Assembly: GCF_014873755.1 (NCBI RefSeq) | Contig: NZ_JADBEG010000001.1 | Coordinates: forward strand, 9,989,001 to 10,053,000 | DNA from: Amycolatopsis lexingtonensis | Lineage (GTDB): Bacteria; Actinomycetota; Actinomycetes; Mycobacteriales; Pseudonocardiaceae | Reading direction: 5' to 3' | DNA: 64,000 nucleotides | Program-made: the position numbers and the translations under genes | In this document: positions 1 through 10,015 of the stretch, piece after piece | Numbering within the stretch: position 1 is the first letter of the stretch | Layout: each line of letters opens with the position of its first letter | Notes under the pieces: generated by a model | The model's input: only the letters and a program-made list of their open reading frames with translations | The model's database searches: none | Told to the model about the DNA's origin: nothing

Positions 1-454
1 GCCAAGCCGCTCCGAGCGGGAACCAGCACGCGCGGCGTCCGGCGAGCAGAGCAGCGTTCGGCCGATCCCCGCCCGGGTCGCCGAGACGTCCCGTTTCGTC
101 GCCGACCTGTCCCCACCCCCACCCCCGCGGGACCCGCCTCCGTCCGGGGTCGCCGACCGGCCGACAACGTTCGCCGAGCGGTGCCGGACCCCCACAGCTG
201 AACCGATCACGACGCCCCGCCGCCGGACTACCGCCCTCCCGCGTGGCTGGTCAGCGCCACGCGAGCGGCTCCTACGCAACCCGTCGGTAGCTTTACCGAT
301 ACCGCGAATCCGCTGGCCCAAAAGGGTTTTCACCGTCGATCCAACCTCCGGGTCTTCGTGTGGGCCGACGGCCCGGCGCATTAGTGTGGGGTGGGTCCGG
401 CTCAACGACGAGCCGGCGCGGTGCCACCTCACGCAAACTGGAGAGTTGTCTCAA
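1..454. other. Non-coding upstream region of the glutamate dehydrogenase gene
   Basis: No reading frame here has a plausible start, ribosome binding site and protein-like composition. The stretch is GC-rich and presumably holds the promoter of the downstream dehydrogenase gene, but I could not pick out a convincing -10/-35 pair. A GGAGAG ribosome binding site lies at about 440-445, just ahead of the ATG at 455. A gene ending to the left of the window cannot be excluded for the first bases. Confidence 0.6.
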
Positions 455-3400
455 ATGAGCTCGACCGGAGTCTCGTCCCCATCCGGAACCGGCGCGGAAA
501 CCGAACCCGAGTTCGGCCGGCGCGCCCCGGCCAGTCCGGAGCAGATCAGGGACGACCTGATCGACGCCGCCGCGGGGCTGGCGCCGGAGATCGGTGAGCT
601 CATCCGGCTGTACTACCGGCACATCCCGGCCGAAGAGATCGTCGGCGACGAGCCCGTCAACCTCGTCGGCGCGGTCCGCTCGCACCTGCAGCTGGCGAAG
701 CACCGGATGCCCGGCCGCCCGGCCGTGCGGCTGCTGAACCCGACCGTCGCCGAGGACGGGTGGGCTCGCGAAGCCACCGTCGTGCAGGTCGTCACCGACG
801 ACATGCCGTACCTGGTCGACTCGATCGCCGCGGAGTTCGCGCGCGACGGGGTGCAGGTGCAGCGGATCGTCCACCCGATCGTCGTCGTCACCCGCGACCT
901 GACCGGTGAGCTGCAGGAAGTGCACCCCGACGCGGACCCGGGCGAGCCGCCCGCGAACTCGGCCGCCGAGTCGTGGATGTACATCGAGATCGACTTCGTC
1001 ACCGATCGCAACCGCGCGCGCGAGCTCGACAACCGGCTCTCCAGCGTGCTGGGCGACGTGCGCGAGGTCGTCGAGGACGCCGACAAGATGGCCCAGACGG
1101 CCTGCCAGCTGGCGAGCGAGCTGGAAACCGACCCGCCGAAGCTGCCCCAGGCCGAGGTGGCCGAGGGTGCGCGGCTGCTGCGCTGGCTTGCCGACGGCCA
1201 CTTCACCTTCCTCGGCTACCGCCGCTACGAGCTGGTCGACAACCCGCACCCCGACTCCGACGACCCGGCCCTGCGCGCGGTCCTGGCCTCCGGCCTCGGC
1301 GTGCTGCGCCAGGACAGCCTCGCCGCCCGCGGCCTCACCGCCGGGCCGGACACCGCCGCCACCGCTCTCGCGCCGTCGCTGCTGGTGCTGACCCAGGCGA
1401 GCGCGCCCTCGACCGTGCACCGGCCGGTCTACCCCTACTACGTCGGCGTGAAGACGTTCGACGCCGAGGGCACCGTCACCGGCGAGCACCGCTTCCTCGG
1501 CATGTTCACCACCACCGCGCTGCACGAGAACGTCCTCGACATCCCGGTGGTGTGCAAGCGGGTCCGCGAGGTCATCCATCGCGCCGGCTTCCCGATGGAG
1601 TCCTTCTCCGGGCAGCGGATGCTGGAGGTGCTGCAGAACTGGCCGCGCGCCGACCTGTTCTCCGCCGACACCGACTCGCTGTACGCGACGACGACCGGCG
1701 CGATCACGCTGTCCGACCGCCGCCGGCTGCGGCTGTTCCTGCGCCGCGACCCCTACGGCCGCTTCTACTCCTGCCTCGTCTACCTCCCGCAGGACCGCTA
1801 CACGACGCGGTCGCGGCTGGCCATGCAGGAAGTCCTGCTCGAAGAGCTCGAAGGCACCCAGCTCGAGTACAGCGCCCGGATCGGGGAAACCGTGCTGGCG
1901 CAGGTGCACTTCATGGTGCACACCGATCCGGCGCGCCGCCTGGAGCCGGACACGCAGCGGATCCAGGAGCGGCTCAACGCCGCGGTCCGCAGCTGGGACG
2001 ACCGGATGGTCGAGGCGGTGCTCGACGAACGCCGTGAGCGCTCGGACGGCGGGGTCGCGGTCGGGATCGTCGGCGAGGAGTCGGCGACCGAGCAGGGCCA
2101 GCGCTACGCGGGCGTGTTCCCCGAGGGCTACAAGGAGGACTTCACCGCCGAAGAGGCGCTGGGCGACCTCCGCGCGCTCGACTCGCTGACCGACGAGGGC
2201 GACCTCGCGCTGTCGTTCTACCTGCCGGCCGGCGCCGAGCCCGGCGAGCGGCGCTTCAAGCTCTACCTGCGCGGCGAGGGCGTGACGCTGTCCAAGGTGC
2301 TGCCGGTGCTGCAGGCGATGGGCGTCGAGGTCGTCGACGAGCGGCCGTACGAGCTGCACCGCGAGGACGGCGGCGCGTGCTGGATCTACGACTTCGGCCT
2401 GCGCATCGACCAGAAGGTCATCGCCAAGACCGACGCCGGGGCGATCACCGAGCTGCGCGACCGCTTCCAGGACGCCTTCGAGGCCGCCTGGCGCGGCGAG
2501 GCCGAGGTGGACGGCCTCAACGGGCTCGTCCTGCGCGCCGGGCTCACCTGGCGGCAGGTGGCCGTGCTGCGCGCGTACTCGCGGTACCTGCGCCAGGCCG
2601 GCAGCGCGTTCTCCCAGGACTACATCCAGAACACGCTGCTGAACCACACCCAGGTCGCCACCAAGCTGCTGCGGCTGTTCGAAGCCCGCTTCGACCCGCA
2701 GCTGGGCGAGACCGACCGCGAAGCGGCCACCGAAGCGCTGGCGAGCGAGCTCGGCTCGATGATCGACGAGGTCACCAGCCTCGACGAGGACCGGATCCTG
2801 CGCCGCCTGATGGCCGTCATCCGGGCCACCCTGCGGACGAACTACCACGTCACCGACGCCGCCGGGGCCAACCGGCCGTACCTGGCGATCAAGCTCGACC
2901 CGGCCGGCGTGCCCGAGCTGCCCGAGCCGCGGCCGAAGTTCGAGATCTTCGTGTACTCGCCCCGCGTCGAGGGCGTGCACCTGCGCTTCGGCGAGGTCGC
3001 GCGCGGTGGCCTGCGCTGGTCGGACCGGCGCGAGGACTTCCGCACCGAAATCCTCGGCCTGGTCAAGGCGCAGGCGGTGAAGAACGCGGTGATCGTGCCG
3101 GTCGGCGCGAAGGGCGGCTTCGTCGTGAAGCGCCCGCCGGCCGCGACCGGTGACGCGAGCATCGACCGCGACGCCCAGCTGAACGAGGGCATCGCCTGCT
3201 ACCGCATGTTCATCTCCGGCCTGCTCGACCTGACCGACAACCGGATCGAGGGCAAGACCGTGCCCGCGCCGGGCGTCGTCCGGCACGACCCCGACGACTC
3301 CTACCTGGTCGTCGCGGCCGACAAGGGCACCGCGAAGTTCTCCGACATCGCGAACGAGGTCTCCGGCCAGTACGGCTTCTGGCTGGGCGACGCGTTCGCC

Positions 3401-5440
3401 TCCGGCGGCTCGGTCGGCTACGACCACAAGGCCATGGGCATCACGGCGAAGGGTGCCTGGGAGAGCGTCAAGCGGCACTTCCGCGAGCTGGGCAAGGACA
3501 CCCAGACCGAGGACTTCACCGTCGTCGGCATCGGCGACATGATGGGCGACGTCTTCGGCAACGGCATGCTGCTGTCCGAGCACATCCGGCTGGTCGCGGC
3601 GTTCAACCACATGCACGTCTTCCTCGACCCGGACCCCGACGCGGCGACGTCGTTCGCCGAACGCCGCCGGCTGTTCGACCTCCCGCGCAGCTCGTGGGAC
3701 GACTACGACCGCTCGCTGATCAGCGAGGGCGGCGGGATCTACCCGCGCACGGCGAAGTCGATCCCGATCAGCCCGCAGGTGCGCGCGGCCCTCGGCCTCG
3801 ACGAGGGGATCACCGCGCTGGCGCCGATGGACCTGATCCAGGCGATCCTGCTGGCGCCGGTCGAGCTGCTGTGGAACGGCGGCATCGGCACCTACGTCAA
3901 GGCGGAGACCGAAACCCACGCCGCCGCCGGCGACAAGGCCAACGACGCCATCCGCGTCGACGGCAAGCAGCTGCGCGTCAAGGTGTTCGGCGAAGGCGGC
4001 AACCTGGGCCTCACCCAGCTCGGCCGGATCGAGTTCGCCCGCAACGGCGGCAAGATCAACACCGACGCGCTGGACAACTCCGCCGGCGTCGACTGCTCGG
4101 ACCACGAGGTCAACATCAAGATCCTGCTCGACCACCTGGTGCAGACCGGGAAGCTCGAGGAGGCGCAGCGCAACGAGCTGCTGGCGGAGATGACCGACGA
4201 GGTCGGCGCACTGGTGCTGGCGGACAACTACCGGCAGAACGCCGTCCTCGGCGTCAGCCGGGCGCACGCCGCGCCGATGCTTTCGGTGCACCAGCGGCAG
4301 GTCCAGGCGCTGGTGGCCGCGGGCGCGTTCGACCGGAAACTCGAAGCCCTGCCGAGCAACTCGGAGTTCCGCGAGCTGGAGAAGGCGGGCAAGGGCCTCA
4401 CGTCGCCGGAGCTGGCGACGCTGCTGGCCCACGTCAAGCTGGAGCTGAAGGGCGAGCTGCTGGCCAGCGACCTGCCCGACTCGAAGGTGTTCGCGGCCCG
4501 GCTGCCCGAGTACTTCCCGCGGCCGCTGCGCGAGCGGTTCCCGGACGCGATCGGCGAGCACCCGCTGAAGCGCCAGATCATCACCACGCTGGTCGCCAAC
4601 GAGGTGGTCGACGGCGGCGGCATCTCCTTCGTCTACCGGCTGATGGAGGAGATGAACGCGACCGCGACCGACGCGGTGCGCGCGTACGCCGTGGTGACGC
4701 AGGTGTTCGACCTGCCGTCGCTGTGGGCGGAGATCGACGCGCTCGACAACGTCGTGCACACCGACGTCGCCGACGCGATGGTGCTGGAGACCCGGCGGCT
4801 GCTCGACCGGGCCGCGCGCTGGTTCCTCACCAACCGCCCGCAGCCGCTGGCGCTGCTCTCGGAGATCAAGCGCTTCGGCCGCGTGCTCGGCGACCTGGTC
4901 CCGAAGATCGGCGACCTGCTGCGCGGCCGCGAGGCCGAGTCGGTGCAGAAGCACGTCGACGAGCTGATCGCGGCGAAGGTGCCCGAGGGACTGGCCCGCC
5001 GCGTGTCGCTGCTGCTGCACACCTACGGCCTGCTCGACGTCACCGAGGTGGCCGAGCTCGCCGAGCAGCAGATCGGCGTGGACGCCACGCACAGCCCGGC
5101 CGAGACGGCGGAGCTGTACTACGCGCTTTCGGACCACCTGGACATCGACAAGATGCTCACCGAGATCAGCGCGCTGGAGCGCGGCAACCGCTGGCACGCC
5201 CTCGCCCGGCTCTCGCTGCGCGACGACGTCTACGGCTCGCTGCGGGCGATCACGCTGGACGCGTTGCGGCACAGCGATCCCGGCTCGTCCGGTGACGCGA
5301 AGATCGCCCAGTGGGAGAAGACGAATTCCTCGCGCCTGCAGCGCGCGCGGGTCGCGCTCGAGGAGATCCACAACTCCGGCCGGCTCGACCTCGCGACGCT
5401 GTCGGTGGCGGCCCGGCAGATCCGGAGCACGGTGCGGTGA
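455..5440 (+). CDS. gdh: NAD-specific glutamate dehydrogenase, large (about 180 kDa) class
   Basis: The 1661-residue product matches the large L-180 class of cytosolic NAD-dependent glutamate dehydrogenases, which interconvert glutamate and 2-oxoglutarate plus ammonia. The catalytic dehydrogenase core is visible around residues 850-890: GGLRWSDRREDFRTE is followed by a Lys/Gly-rich GAKGGF segment. A nucleotide-binding GEGGNLGLTQ stretch lies near residue 1180. The long N-terminal part resembles the regulatory ACT-like region of this class. An in-frame ATG exists at 386, but ATG 455 is preferred because GGAGAG sits just upstream and the extra 23 residues look non-conserved. The stop overlaps the next start as GTGA, so translation is probably coupled. 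In M. tuberculosis the orthologue is Rv2476c, beside orthologues of the next two genes. Confidence 0.95.
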   Translation: MSSTGVSSPSGTGAETEPEFGRRAPASPEQIRDDLIDAAAGLAPEIGELIRLYYRHIPAEEIVGDEPVNLVGAVRSHLQLAKHRMPGRPAVRLLNPTVAEDGWAREATVVQVVTDDMPYLVDSIAAEFARDGVQVQRIVHPIVVVTRDLTGELQEVHPDADPGEPPANSAAESWMYIEIDFVTDRNRARELDNRLSSVLGDVREVVEDADKMAQTACQLASELETDPPKLPQAEVAEGARLLRWLADGHFTFLGYRRYELVDNPHPDSDDPALRAVLASGLGVLRQDSLAARGLTAGPDTAATALAPSLLVLTQASAPSTVHRPVYPYYVGVKTFDAEGTVTGEHRFLGMFTTTALHENVLDIPVVCKRVREVIHRAGFPMESFSGQRMLEVLQNWPRADLFSADTDSLYATTTGAITLSDRRRLRLFLRRDPYGRFYSCLVYLPQDRYTTRSRLAMQEVLLEELEGTQLEYSARIGETVLAQVHFMVHTDPARRLEPDTQRIQERLNAAVRSWDDRMVEAVLDERRERSDGGVAVGIVGEESATEQGQRYAGVFPEGYKEDFTAEEALGDLRALDSLTDEGDLALSFYLPAGAEPGERRFKLYLRGEGVTLSKVLPVLQAMGVEVVDERPYELHREDGGACWIYDFGLRIDQKVIAKTDAGAITELRDRFQDAFEAAWRGEAEVDGLNGLVLRAGLTWRQVAVLRAYSRYLRQAGSAFSQDYIQNTLLNHTQVATKLLRLFEARFDPQLGETDREAATEALASELGSMIDEVTSLDEDRILRRLMAVIRATLRTNYHVTDAAGANRPYLAIKLDPAGVPELPEPRPKFEIFVYSPRVEGVHLRFGEVARGGLRWSDRREDFRTEILGLVKAQAVKNAVIVPVGAKGGFVVKRPPAATGDASIDRDAQLNEGIACYRMFISGLLDLTDNRIEGKTVPAPGVVRHDPDDSYLVVAADKGTAKFSDIANEVSGQYGFWLGDAFASGGSVGYDHKAMGITAKGAWESVKRHFRELGKDTQTEDFTVVGIGDMMGDVFGNGMLLSEHIRLVAAFNHMHVFLDPDPDAATSFAERRRLFDLPRSSWDDYDRSLISEGGGIYPRTAKSIPISPQVRAALGLDEGITALAPMDLIQAILLAPVELLWNGGIGTYVKAETETHAAAGDKANDAIRVDGKQLRVKVFGEGGNLGLTQLGRIEFARNGGKINTDALDNSAGVDCSDHEVNIKILLDHLVQTGKLEEAQRNELLAEMTDEVGALVLADNYRQNAVLGVSRAHAAPMLSVHQRQVQALVAAGAFDRKLEALPSNSEFRELEKAGKGLTSPELATLLAHVKLELKGELLASDLPDSKVFAARLPEYFPRPLRERFPDAIGEHPLKRQIITTLVANEVVDGGGISFVYRLMEEMNATATDAVRAYAVVTQVFDLPSLWAEIDALDNVVHTDVADAMVLETRRLLDRAARWFLTNRPQPLALLSEIKRFGRVLGDLVPKIGDLLRGREAESVQKHVDELIAAKVPEGLARRVSLLLHTYGLLDVTEVAELAEQQIGVDATHSPAETAELYYALSDHLDIDKMLTEISALERGNRWHALARLSLRDDVYGSLRAITLDALRHSDPGSSGDAKIAQWEKTNSSRLQRARVALEEIHNSGRLDLATLSVAARQIRSTVR

Positions 5441-5856
5441 CCTACGTTTCGCACGTCCGCCCGCGCTGGACGGACATGGACGTCTACGGCCACATCAACC
5501 ACGCGAAGATGGTGACGCTGCTCGAAGAGGCGCGGATCCCGCTGCTGTTCAAGGGCGCCGTCGAGGCGGGGCTCGACCAGCTGCCGAAGGGCATCGTCGT
5601 GGTCAAGCTGGCGGTGGCCTACAAGGCGCCGATCGTGGTCTCCGGCCAGGAGCTGCGCGTCGGCATCGACCTGACCGAGCTGCGCGCGGCGACCTTCACG
5701 CTGGCCTACCGCGTGCACACCGGGCCGGCCGAAACCGACCCGGTGGCGGTCACGGCGGAGACGGTGCTGGCGCCGTACGACACGGTCGCGTTGCGGCCGC
5801 GTAGGCTCAGCCCGCCCGAGTCGGAGTTTCTGAAGCAGGGGTTCGCGGATGCCTGA
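5437..5856 (+). CDS. Acyl-CoA thioesterase, 4HBT hotdog fold
   Basis: This 139-residue protein has the single-hotdog thioesterase signature WTDMDVYGHINHAKM near the N-terminus. The Asp in that motif (T-D-M-D) is the usual catalytic acid of the 4-hydroxybenzoyl-CoA thioesterase type. Length and motif fit cytosolic acyl-CoA thioesterases; the natural substrate is not evident. The GTG start at 5437 overlaps the stop of the glutamate dehydrogenase gene by four bases (GTGA). An upstream extension of the frame into gdh is possible but has no role. It corresponds to Rv2475c in the same genomic position of mycobacteria. Confidence 0.88.
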   Translation: MTYVSHVRPRWTDMDVYGHINHAKMVTLLEEARIPLLFKGAVEAGLDQLPKGIVVVKLAVAYKAPIVVSGQELRVGIDLTELRAATFTLAYRVHTGPAETDPVAVTAETVLAPYDTVALRPRRLSPPESEFLKQGFADA

Positions 5857-6484
5857 GTTGTTCGTGCCGGACGCGGCGGACCGGGAGACCCTCGGTGCGT
5901 TCGTCGCCCGCGCGGTCCGGCTGGACGGCCAGACGGCCGTCCGACTGCGCCAGCGTGGTGACGGCGTGGTCGAGGCCTGGACGGCGACGCCGTTCGAGTG
6001 CTTCGCGACGCGCGCGGTCGCCGGGGACGTCACCCCCGGCGACGTCACGGTGTCCGGCAACGAGCTGCTCGCCGCGCTGACGGTGGCGGGCGGCCCGCGG
6101 ATGGACCCGGGCCCGGCCCGCGACCTGCTGTGGCACGGCGAGCTGCCCCCGTCCGGCCGCTGGCCGCTGGTCGACGAGCTCCCGGCGCGGGTCGTCGCGG
6201 AGCTGGCCGATCGGGGCGTGACCCTGGCCAGGGACAACGCGGGCCCGCACGGCAACCCGCCGGCGTCGCTGATGGACCAGGCGGTGCTCACCGTGTCCGG
6301 GGACGCGGTGGAGGTCAAGGTCCAGATGCGCTGCCTGTTCGCGATGTCGGGCATGGGTTTCGTGGACTCGGACCTCACGGACGACGTCGTCCGCGTGTCG
6401 GCGACGGACTCGTGGCTGCGCCTGGACGCGCGCTACGGCGCGATCGTCCGGCGCCGCCACGCGCTGCTGCCGCTGCTGTTCTGA
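5849..6484 (+). CDS. Conserved actinobacterial hypothetical protein (Rv2474c-like position)
   Basis: The 211-residue soluble protein has no signal peptide, membrane segment or catalytic motif that I recognise. The ATG at 5849 overlaps the end of the thioesterase gene by eight bases, so the three genes from gdh onward form a tight operon. The C-terminal half (MRCLFAMSGMGF, then a SWLRLDARYGAIVRR segment) looks well folded and mixed alpha/beta. In mycobacteria a protein of similar size (Rv2474c) sits at this place next to the same partners, which supports a real conserved gene of unknown role. Confidence 0.8.
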   Translation: MPELFVPDAADRETLGAFVARAVRLDGQTAVRLRQRGDGVVEAWTATPFECFATRAVAGDVTPGDVTVSGNELLAALTVAGGPRMDPGPARDLLWHGELPPSGRWPLVDELPARVVAELADRGVTLARDNAGPHGNPPASLMDQAVLTVSGDAVEVKVQMRCLFAMSGMGFVDSDLTDDVVRVSATDSWLRLDARYGAIVRRRHALLPLLF

Positions 6485-6536
6485 CGGATTCCTTACGGCT
6501 GCCACCCGCGCCCGCCGCCGGTGGCAGTCTGGAGGG

Positions 6537-6791
6537 GTGAGCCCGGAAGACGACCCGACCGCGGAGTTCCTGGACGGCGTGCGCGCCGAGGAGACGCCGT
6601 GGCGCCGTGACCGTCCGGCGGGCGAGCCGGCGCCGGAGCGCGCCGAACGACCTGAGAGGTGGGGCCGCACGCGCGCGGCGGGCCGGGCGGCCGCCCAGGC
6701 GGCGCCCTACCTCCAGGCTGCCGCGTTGGCGGTGTGGCTGGCGAGCGGCGCCTTCGACGACGGCTCGGGGTCAGGCGACCAGAACGGCTAG
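6537..6791 (+). CDS. Small hypothetical protein
   Basis: An 84-residue frame starts with GTG directly behind a GGAGGGG tract. The spacing to the start is short, so the start is not certain. The N-terminal half is charged and rich in Arg, Glu and Pro. The C-terminal third (YLQAAALAVWLASGAF) is weakly hydrophobic, too short and Ala-rich to call a firm membrane anchor. It follows the Rv2474c-like gene on the same strand by 52 bases and may be its last operon member. I recognise no family. Confidence 0.55.
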   Translation: MSPEDDPTAEFLDGVRAEETPWRRDRPAGEPAPERAERPERWGRTRAAGRAAAQAAPYLQAAALAVWLASGAFDDGSGSGDQNG

Positions 6792-6796
6792 AAGCA

Positions 6797-6875
6797 CCCC
6801 AATGTGGCGTTGGTTGCGTCAGACGCACCGAACGCCACATTGGGTGCGCTGGACGCACCGAACGCCACATTGGGG
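6797..6875. repeat. Inverted/direct repeat cluster with CCAATGTGGCGTT arms
   Basis: The left arm CCCAATGTGGCGTT (6798-6811) is the perfect complement of AACGCCACATTGGG (6831-6844). The right arm recurs at 6861-6874 together with a repeated GGACGCACCG/AGACGCACCG linker. The element lies between the converging hypothetical gene and alpha-glucosidase gene, so it can act as a bidirectional hairpin terminator. Its length and the third arm copy suggest a mobile palindromic repeat. Confidence 0.8.
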
Positions 6876-6889
6876 CGCTTGAACCGGCC

Positions 6890-8440
6890 TCAGACCAGCC
6901 AGGCGGCCGAGTCGGCCGGGAGCTTCCCGTCCACCAGGGGGCTGCTCGACAGCAGCACCTCACCGGGCGGCAGCGCGATCGGGCTCGCCGACGTGTTCAG
7001 CGCGCACACCAGTCCACCGCCGCGGCGCCGGAACGCGAAACACCCCGCGGGCGCGCCGTACCACTCCAATTCGTCGCCGCCGAACGCCGGATGGGTCTTC
7101 CGCAGCTCGATCGCCTGGCGGTACAGGGACAGCGTCGAGTCTTCGTCCTCGATCTGCTTCTCCACCGTCAACCCGGCCCACGACGGCGGCATCGGCAGCC
7201 ACGTGCGCGGGTTGCGCGAGAACCCGAACGGCGGAAGGTCGCCCTCCCACGGCAGCGGCACGCGTGAGACGTCGCGACCGAACTCGGCGCCGCTCGTCTT
7301 CGCGCGCGGGTCGGCCATGTCGGCCGGCGCCAGCTCGACGTTCGCCAGGCCCAGCTCTTCGCCGTTGTACAGGTAGACCGTGCCGGGCAGCGCCAGCTCC
7401 ACCAGGGCCATCGCCCGGGCGCGCCGGACCCCGGCGTCGCCGCCGCCGTAGCGGCTGACCTGGCGCCAGACGTCGTGGTTGCCCAGCGTCCAGGTCGCGG
7501 GGGCGCCGACCTTCGCCGGGACGGTCAGGGAGCGCTCGATGGCCGTGCGCATCGCGTCGGCGTCGAAGTGGGTCAGCACCAGCCGGAAGTTGAACGCCAG
7601 GTGCAGCTCGTCGGGCCGCAGGTAGCGCGAGAGGCGCTCCTCGTCGGTCACCCAGATCTCGCCGACCGCCATCGCGTCCGGGAACTCGTCGAGCACCTTG
7701 CGGATCATCTGGTGGATCTCGTGGACGCCGTCGTTGTCCCAGCGCGGGTCGTAGTAGTGGCTAGGCCCGAGCGCGTCGGCGCGCGGGTCCATGTCCGGCA
7801 GGCCGGGCGGCTTCGCCATGCCGTGCGCGACGTCGATGCGGAAGCCGTCGACGCCGCGTTCGAGCCAGAACCGCAGCGTGCGCTCGAGGTCGGCGGCGAC
7901 CTCCGGGTTGGCCCAGTTCAGGTCCGGCTGCTGCGGCGCGAACAGGTGCAGGTACCACTGGCCGTCCGGCACCCGGGTCCAGGCCGGGCCGCCGAACGCG
8001 CTGACCCAGTTGTTCGGCGGGTCTTCACCGGTCGGCCCGACGCCGTCGCGGAAGATGTAGCGGTCGCGCTCCGGGCTGCCCGGCTTGGCCGCCATCGCGG
8101 ACTTGAACCAGGCGTGCTGGTTGCTGGTGTGGTTCGGGACCACGTCCACGGTGACCTTGATGCCCCGCTTGTGCGCCTCGGTCAGCAGGACGTCGAAGTC
8201 GCCGAGGGTGCCGAACATCGGGTCGACGTCACGCGGGTCGGCGATGTCGTAGCCGTGGTCGGCCATCGGGGAGCGGTAGAAGGGCGTCAGCCACAGCGCG
8301 TCCACGCCCAGCAGCTCCAGGTAACCGAGCCTGGAGTGGATGCCTTCCAGGTCTCCGACGCCGTCGCCGTCCGAATCGGCGAACGAGCGCACGTAGACCT
8401 GGTAAAAGACGGCGTCCTGCCACCAGGCTCCGGGTCTCAT
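6890..8440 (-). CDS. aglA: Alpha-glucosidase, glycoside hydrolase family 13
   Basis: The 516-residue cytosolic enzyme belongs to the oligo-1,6-/alpha-glucosidase branch of GH13 and should cleave alpha-linked gluco-oligosaccharides, trehalose-like or sucrose-like sugars. Conserved region I is VDVVPNHTS (about residues 98-106). The nucleophile Asp203 lies in [10 protein letters not shown], the acid/base Glu261 in VGEIW, and the third carboxylate Asp323 in LGNHDVW. The ATG at 8440 overlaps the stop of the globin gene by four bases (ATGA), so the two genes are translationally coupled. A longer in-frame extension upstream runs through other genes and is not coding. Mycobacteria have the same aglA-glbO pair (Rv2471-Rv2470). 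Confidence 0.95.
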   Translation of the reverse strand: MRPGAWWQDAVFYQVYVRSFADSDGDGVGDLEGIHSRLGYLELLGVDALWLTPFYRSPMADHGYDIADPRDVDPMFGTLGDFDVLLTEAHKRGIKVTVDVVPNHTSNQHAWFKSAMAAKPGSPERDRYIFRDGVGPTGEDPPNNWVSAFGGPAWTRVPDGQWYLHLFAPQQPDLNWANPEVAADLERTLRFWLERGVDGFRIDVAHGMAKPPGLPDMDPRADALGPSHYYDPRWDNDGVHEIHQMIRKVLDEFPDAMAVGEIWVTDEERLSRYLRPDELHLAFNFRLVLTHFDADAMRTAIERSLTVPAKVGAPATWTLGNHDVWRQVSRYGGGDAGVRRARAMALVELALPGTVYLYNGEELGLANVELAPADMADPRAKTSGAEFGRDVSRVPLPWEGDLPPFGFSRNPRTWLPMPPSWAGLTVEKQIEDEDSTLSLYRQAIELRKTHPAFGGDELEWYGAPAGCFAFRRRGGGLVCALNTSASPIALPPGEVLLSSSPLVDGKLPADSAAWLV

Positions 8441-8838
8441 ACGAAGCTGTTCATCATGCTGTGCGCCGCCATCTCCAGGTACGCCCAGAGCTGACCGCGG
8501 TACGGCTCTTCCAGGTTCTCCTCGTCGACGGCGATCCGGATGCAGCGCAGCCAGGCGTCGCGCTCGATCGGGCCGATCTTGAACGGCGCGTGCCGCATCC
8601 GCAGCCGCGGGTGCCCGCGCCGGTCGGAGTAGGTGTGCGGGCCGCCCCAGTACTGCATGAGGAAGAGGCGGAAGCGCTCCTCGGCCGGGCCGAGGTCCTC
8701 CTCGGGGTAGAGCGGGCGGAGGATCTCGTCGCGCGCGACCTCTTCGTAGAACCGCCCGACGATGCGGCGGAACGTCGGTTCGCCGCCGACCGCTTCGTAG
8801 AGGTTCGCCGGTTCGCTCACTGCAGACACGCCTTCCAT
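8437..8838 (-). CDS. glbO: Group II truncated haemoglobin
   Basis: The 133-residue protein is a group II truncated haemoglobin that binds oxygen in the cytosol and probably takes part in peroxide or nitric oxide chemistry or oxygen delivery to respiration. Residues that define the M. tuberculosis TrHbO haem pocket line up with a constant offset of eight: Tyr31 (B10), Tyr44 (CD1), proximal His83 in [10 protein letters not shown] and Trp96 (G8). The start ATG at 8838 has AGGAGG six bases upstream. A GTG three codons further in is a weaker alternative. It is the first gene of the glbO-aglA pair. Confidence 0.95.
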   Translation of the reverse strand: MEGVSAVSEPANLYEAVGGEPTFRRIVGRFYEEVARDEILRPLYPEEDLGPAEERFRLFLMQYWGGPHTYSDRRGHPRLRMRHAPFKIGPIERDAWLRCIRIAVDEENLEEPYRGQLWAYLEMAAHSMMNSFV

Positions 8839-8919
8839 TTTGCCCTCCTGGGTGCGGGTTCCCGACGCCGGTCCCGCTCCTTCCGGATGGTCGCGAACCC
8901 GCTTCCCAGCGTAACGGCG

Positions 8920-9906
8920 CTACTTTTCGACGGCCGGGGTCACGCTCGGGAACAACCGGCCGAGCGGCGGCTCGAAACCGGCCTCCTCCAGGGCCGCGAG
9001 CAGCTGCGCGCGCAGGGCGCGCTGCACGGCCCACTGCTTGCCCGGGCGCACCTTCACCGTCAGGCGCAGCTGGAGACCCTCGGGTGTGACACTTTCCACA
9101 CCCAGCATCTCCGGCGGCTCGAGGATGTTGTCCTTCAGCGCTTCGCTCTCGGTGGCCGTCGCCGCCGCCCCCGCGAGCACGGTGGTCGCGCGCTCGACGT
9201 CGGCCGTGTAGCCGAGCGGGACGTCGACGACCGCGACCGCGAAGCCCTGGCTGGAGTTGCCGACGCGCAGCACCTCGCCGTTGCGGACGTACCAGACCGT
9301 GCCCTTGAGGTCGCGCAGCGTGGTGATCCGCAGGCCGACCGCCTCGACGGTGCCGGTCGCCTCGCCGACGTCGACGACGTCGCCGACGCCGTACTGGTCC
9401 TCGACCATCATGAAGATGCCGGACAGGAAGTCCTTGACGAGGTTCTGCGCGCCGAACCCGATCGCGACGCCGATGATGCCGGCCGAGGCGATGATCGGCC
9501 CGAGGTCCAGGCCCAGTTCGCCCAGCACGAGGATGAACGCGAGGCCGTAGACCAGGAACGTGGCCATCGACTTCAGCACCGAGCCGATGGTCTGGGCGCG
9601 CTGGCGCCGCCGTTCGATCACCGCCGAGCCGAGCACTTCGGGCGCGCGCTCGCGCAGGGGCCGCAGCAGGGCCGGGAGCTTGCCGCCGGAGCGCGGGAAC
9701 GTCGTGACCCGGTTGATCATCCGTCTGATCAGCAGGCGGACCACGAACGCGATCACGACGATCATCAGGATCTTCAGCGGCTTGGTGAGCAGCCAGTTCG
9801 CCGATCCGGCCAGCCACGCGTTGCCGGTGGCCTCGTACACCTGGAAGCAGAATGTGCCGGGATCGGTCGCGCACGGCGGCGTCGCGACGGTGAACAAGGG
9901 GGACAC
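8920..9906 (-). CDS. MscS-family mechanosensitive ion channel
   Basis: This 328-residue membrane protein has three hydrophobic segments: about 43-58, about 113-131, and a pore-lining glycine/alanine-rich helix near 137-155 (ASAGIIGVAIGFGAQNLVKDFLSG) that is the MscS TM3 signature. The beta-domain follows (DQYGVGDVVDVGEATGTVEAVGLRITTLRD), then the C-terminal alpha/beta cage. It should open under membrane tension to release solutes in hypo-osmotic shock. The start is a GTG at 9906 without a clear ribosome binding site, so the N-terminus is uncertain. Its gene lies 81 bases upstream of the globin gene on the same strand. Confidence 0.9.
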   Translation of the reverse strand: MSPLFTVATPPCATDPGTFCFQVYEATGNAWLAGSANWLLTKPLKILMIVVIAFVVRLLIRRMINRVTTFPRSGGKLPALLRPLRERAPEVLGSAVIERRRQRAQTIGSVLKSMATFLVYGLAFILVLGELGLDLGPIIASAGIIGVAIGFGAQNLVKDFLSGIFMMVEDQYGVGDVVDVGEATGTVEAVGLRITTLRDLKGTVWYVRNGEVLRVGNSSQGFAVAVVDVPLGYTADVERATTVLAGAAATATESEALKDNILEPPEMLGVESVTPEGLQLRLTVKVRPGKQWAVQRALRAQLLAALEEAGFEPPLGRLFPSVTPAVEK

Positions 9907-10015
9907 GGGAGTTCGATCATCCTTCCGATCAGGTCGGTCTGCCCAACTTCAAGTGGATGTTGGGTCGCGCGGATGTGACACGTCTTGTAACACACGTGCG
10001 CTGGGGGGCTGTTTT

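Noticed and set aside
293..5371. A 1692-codon open frame on the minus strand opposite gdh
   Set aside because: It is the antisense shadow of a GC-rich gene with strong third-position bias. The translation is a low-complexity mix rich in Arg, Gly, Leu, Val and Ala with no domain, while the plus strand encodes a clear glutamate dehydrogenase.
8838..9874. An N-terminal extension of the alpha-glucosidase reading frame over the MscS and globin genes
   Set aside because: It is open only by base composition. GH13 sequence begins exactly at the ATG 8,440, coupled to the globin stop.
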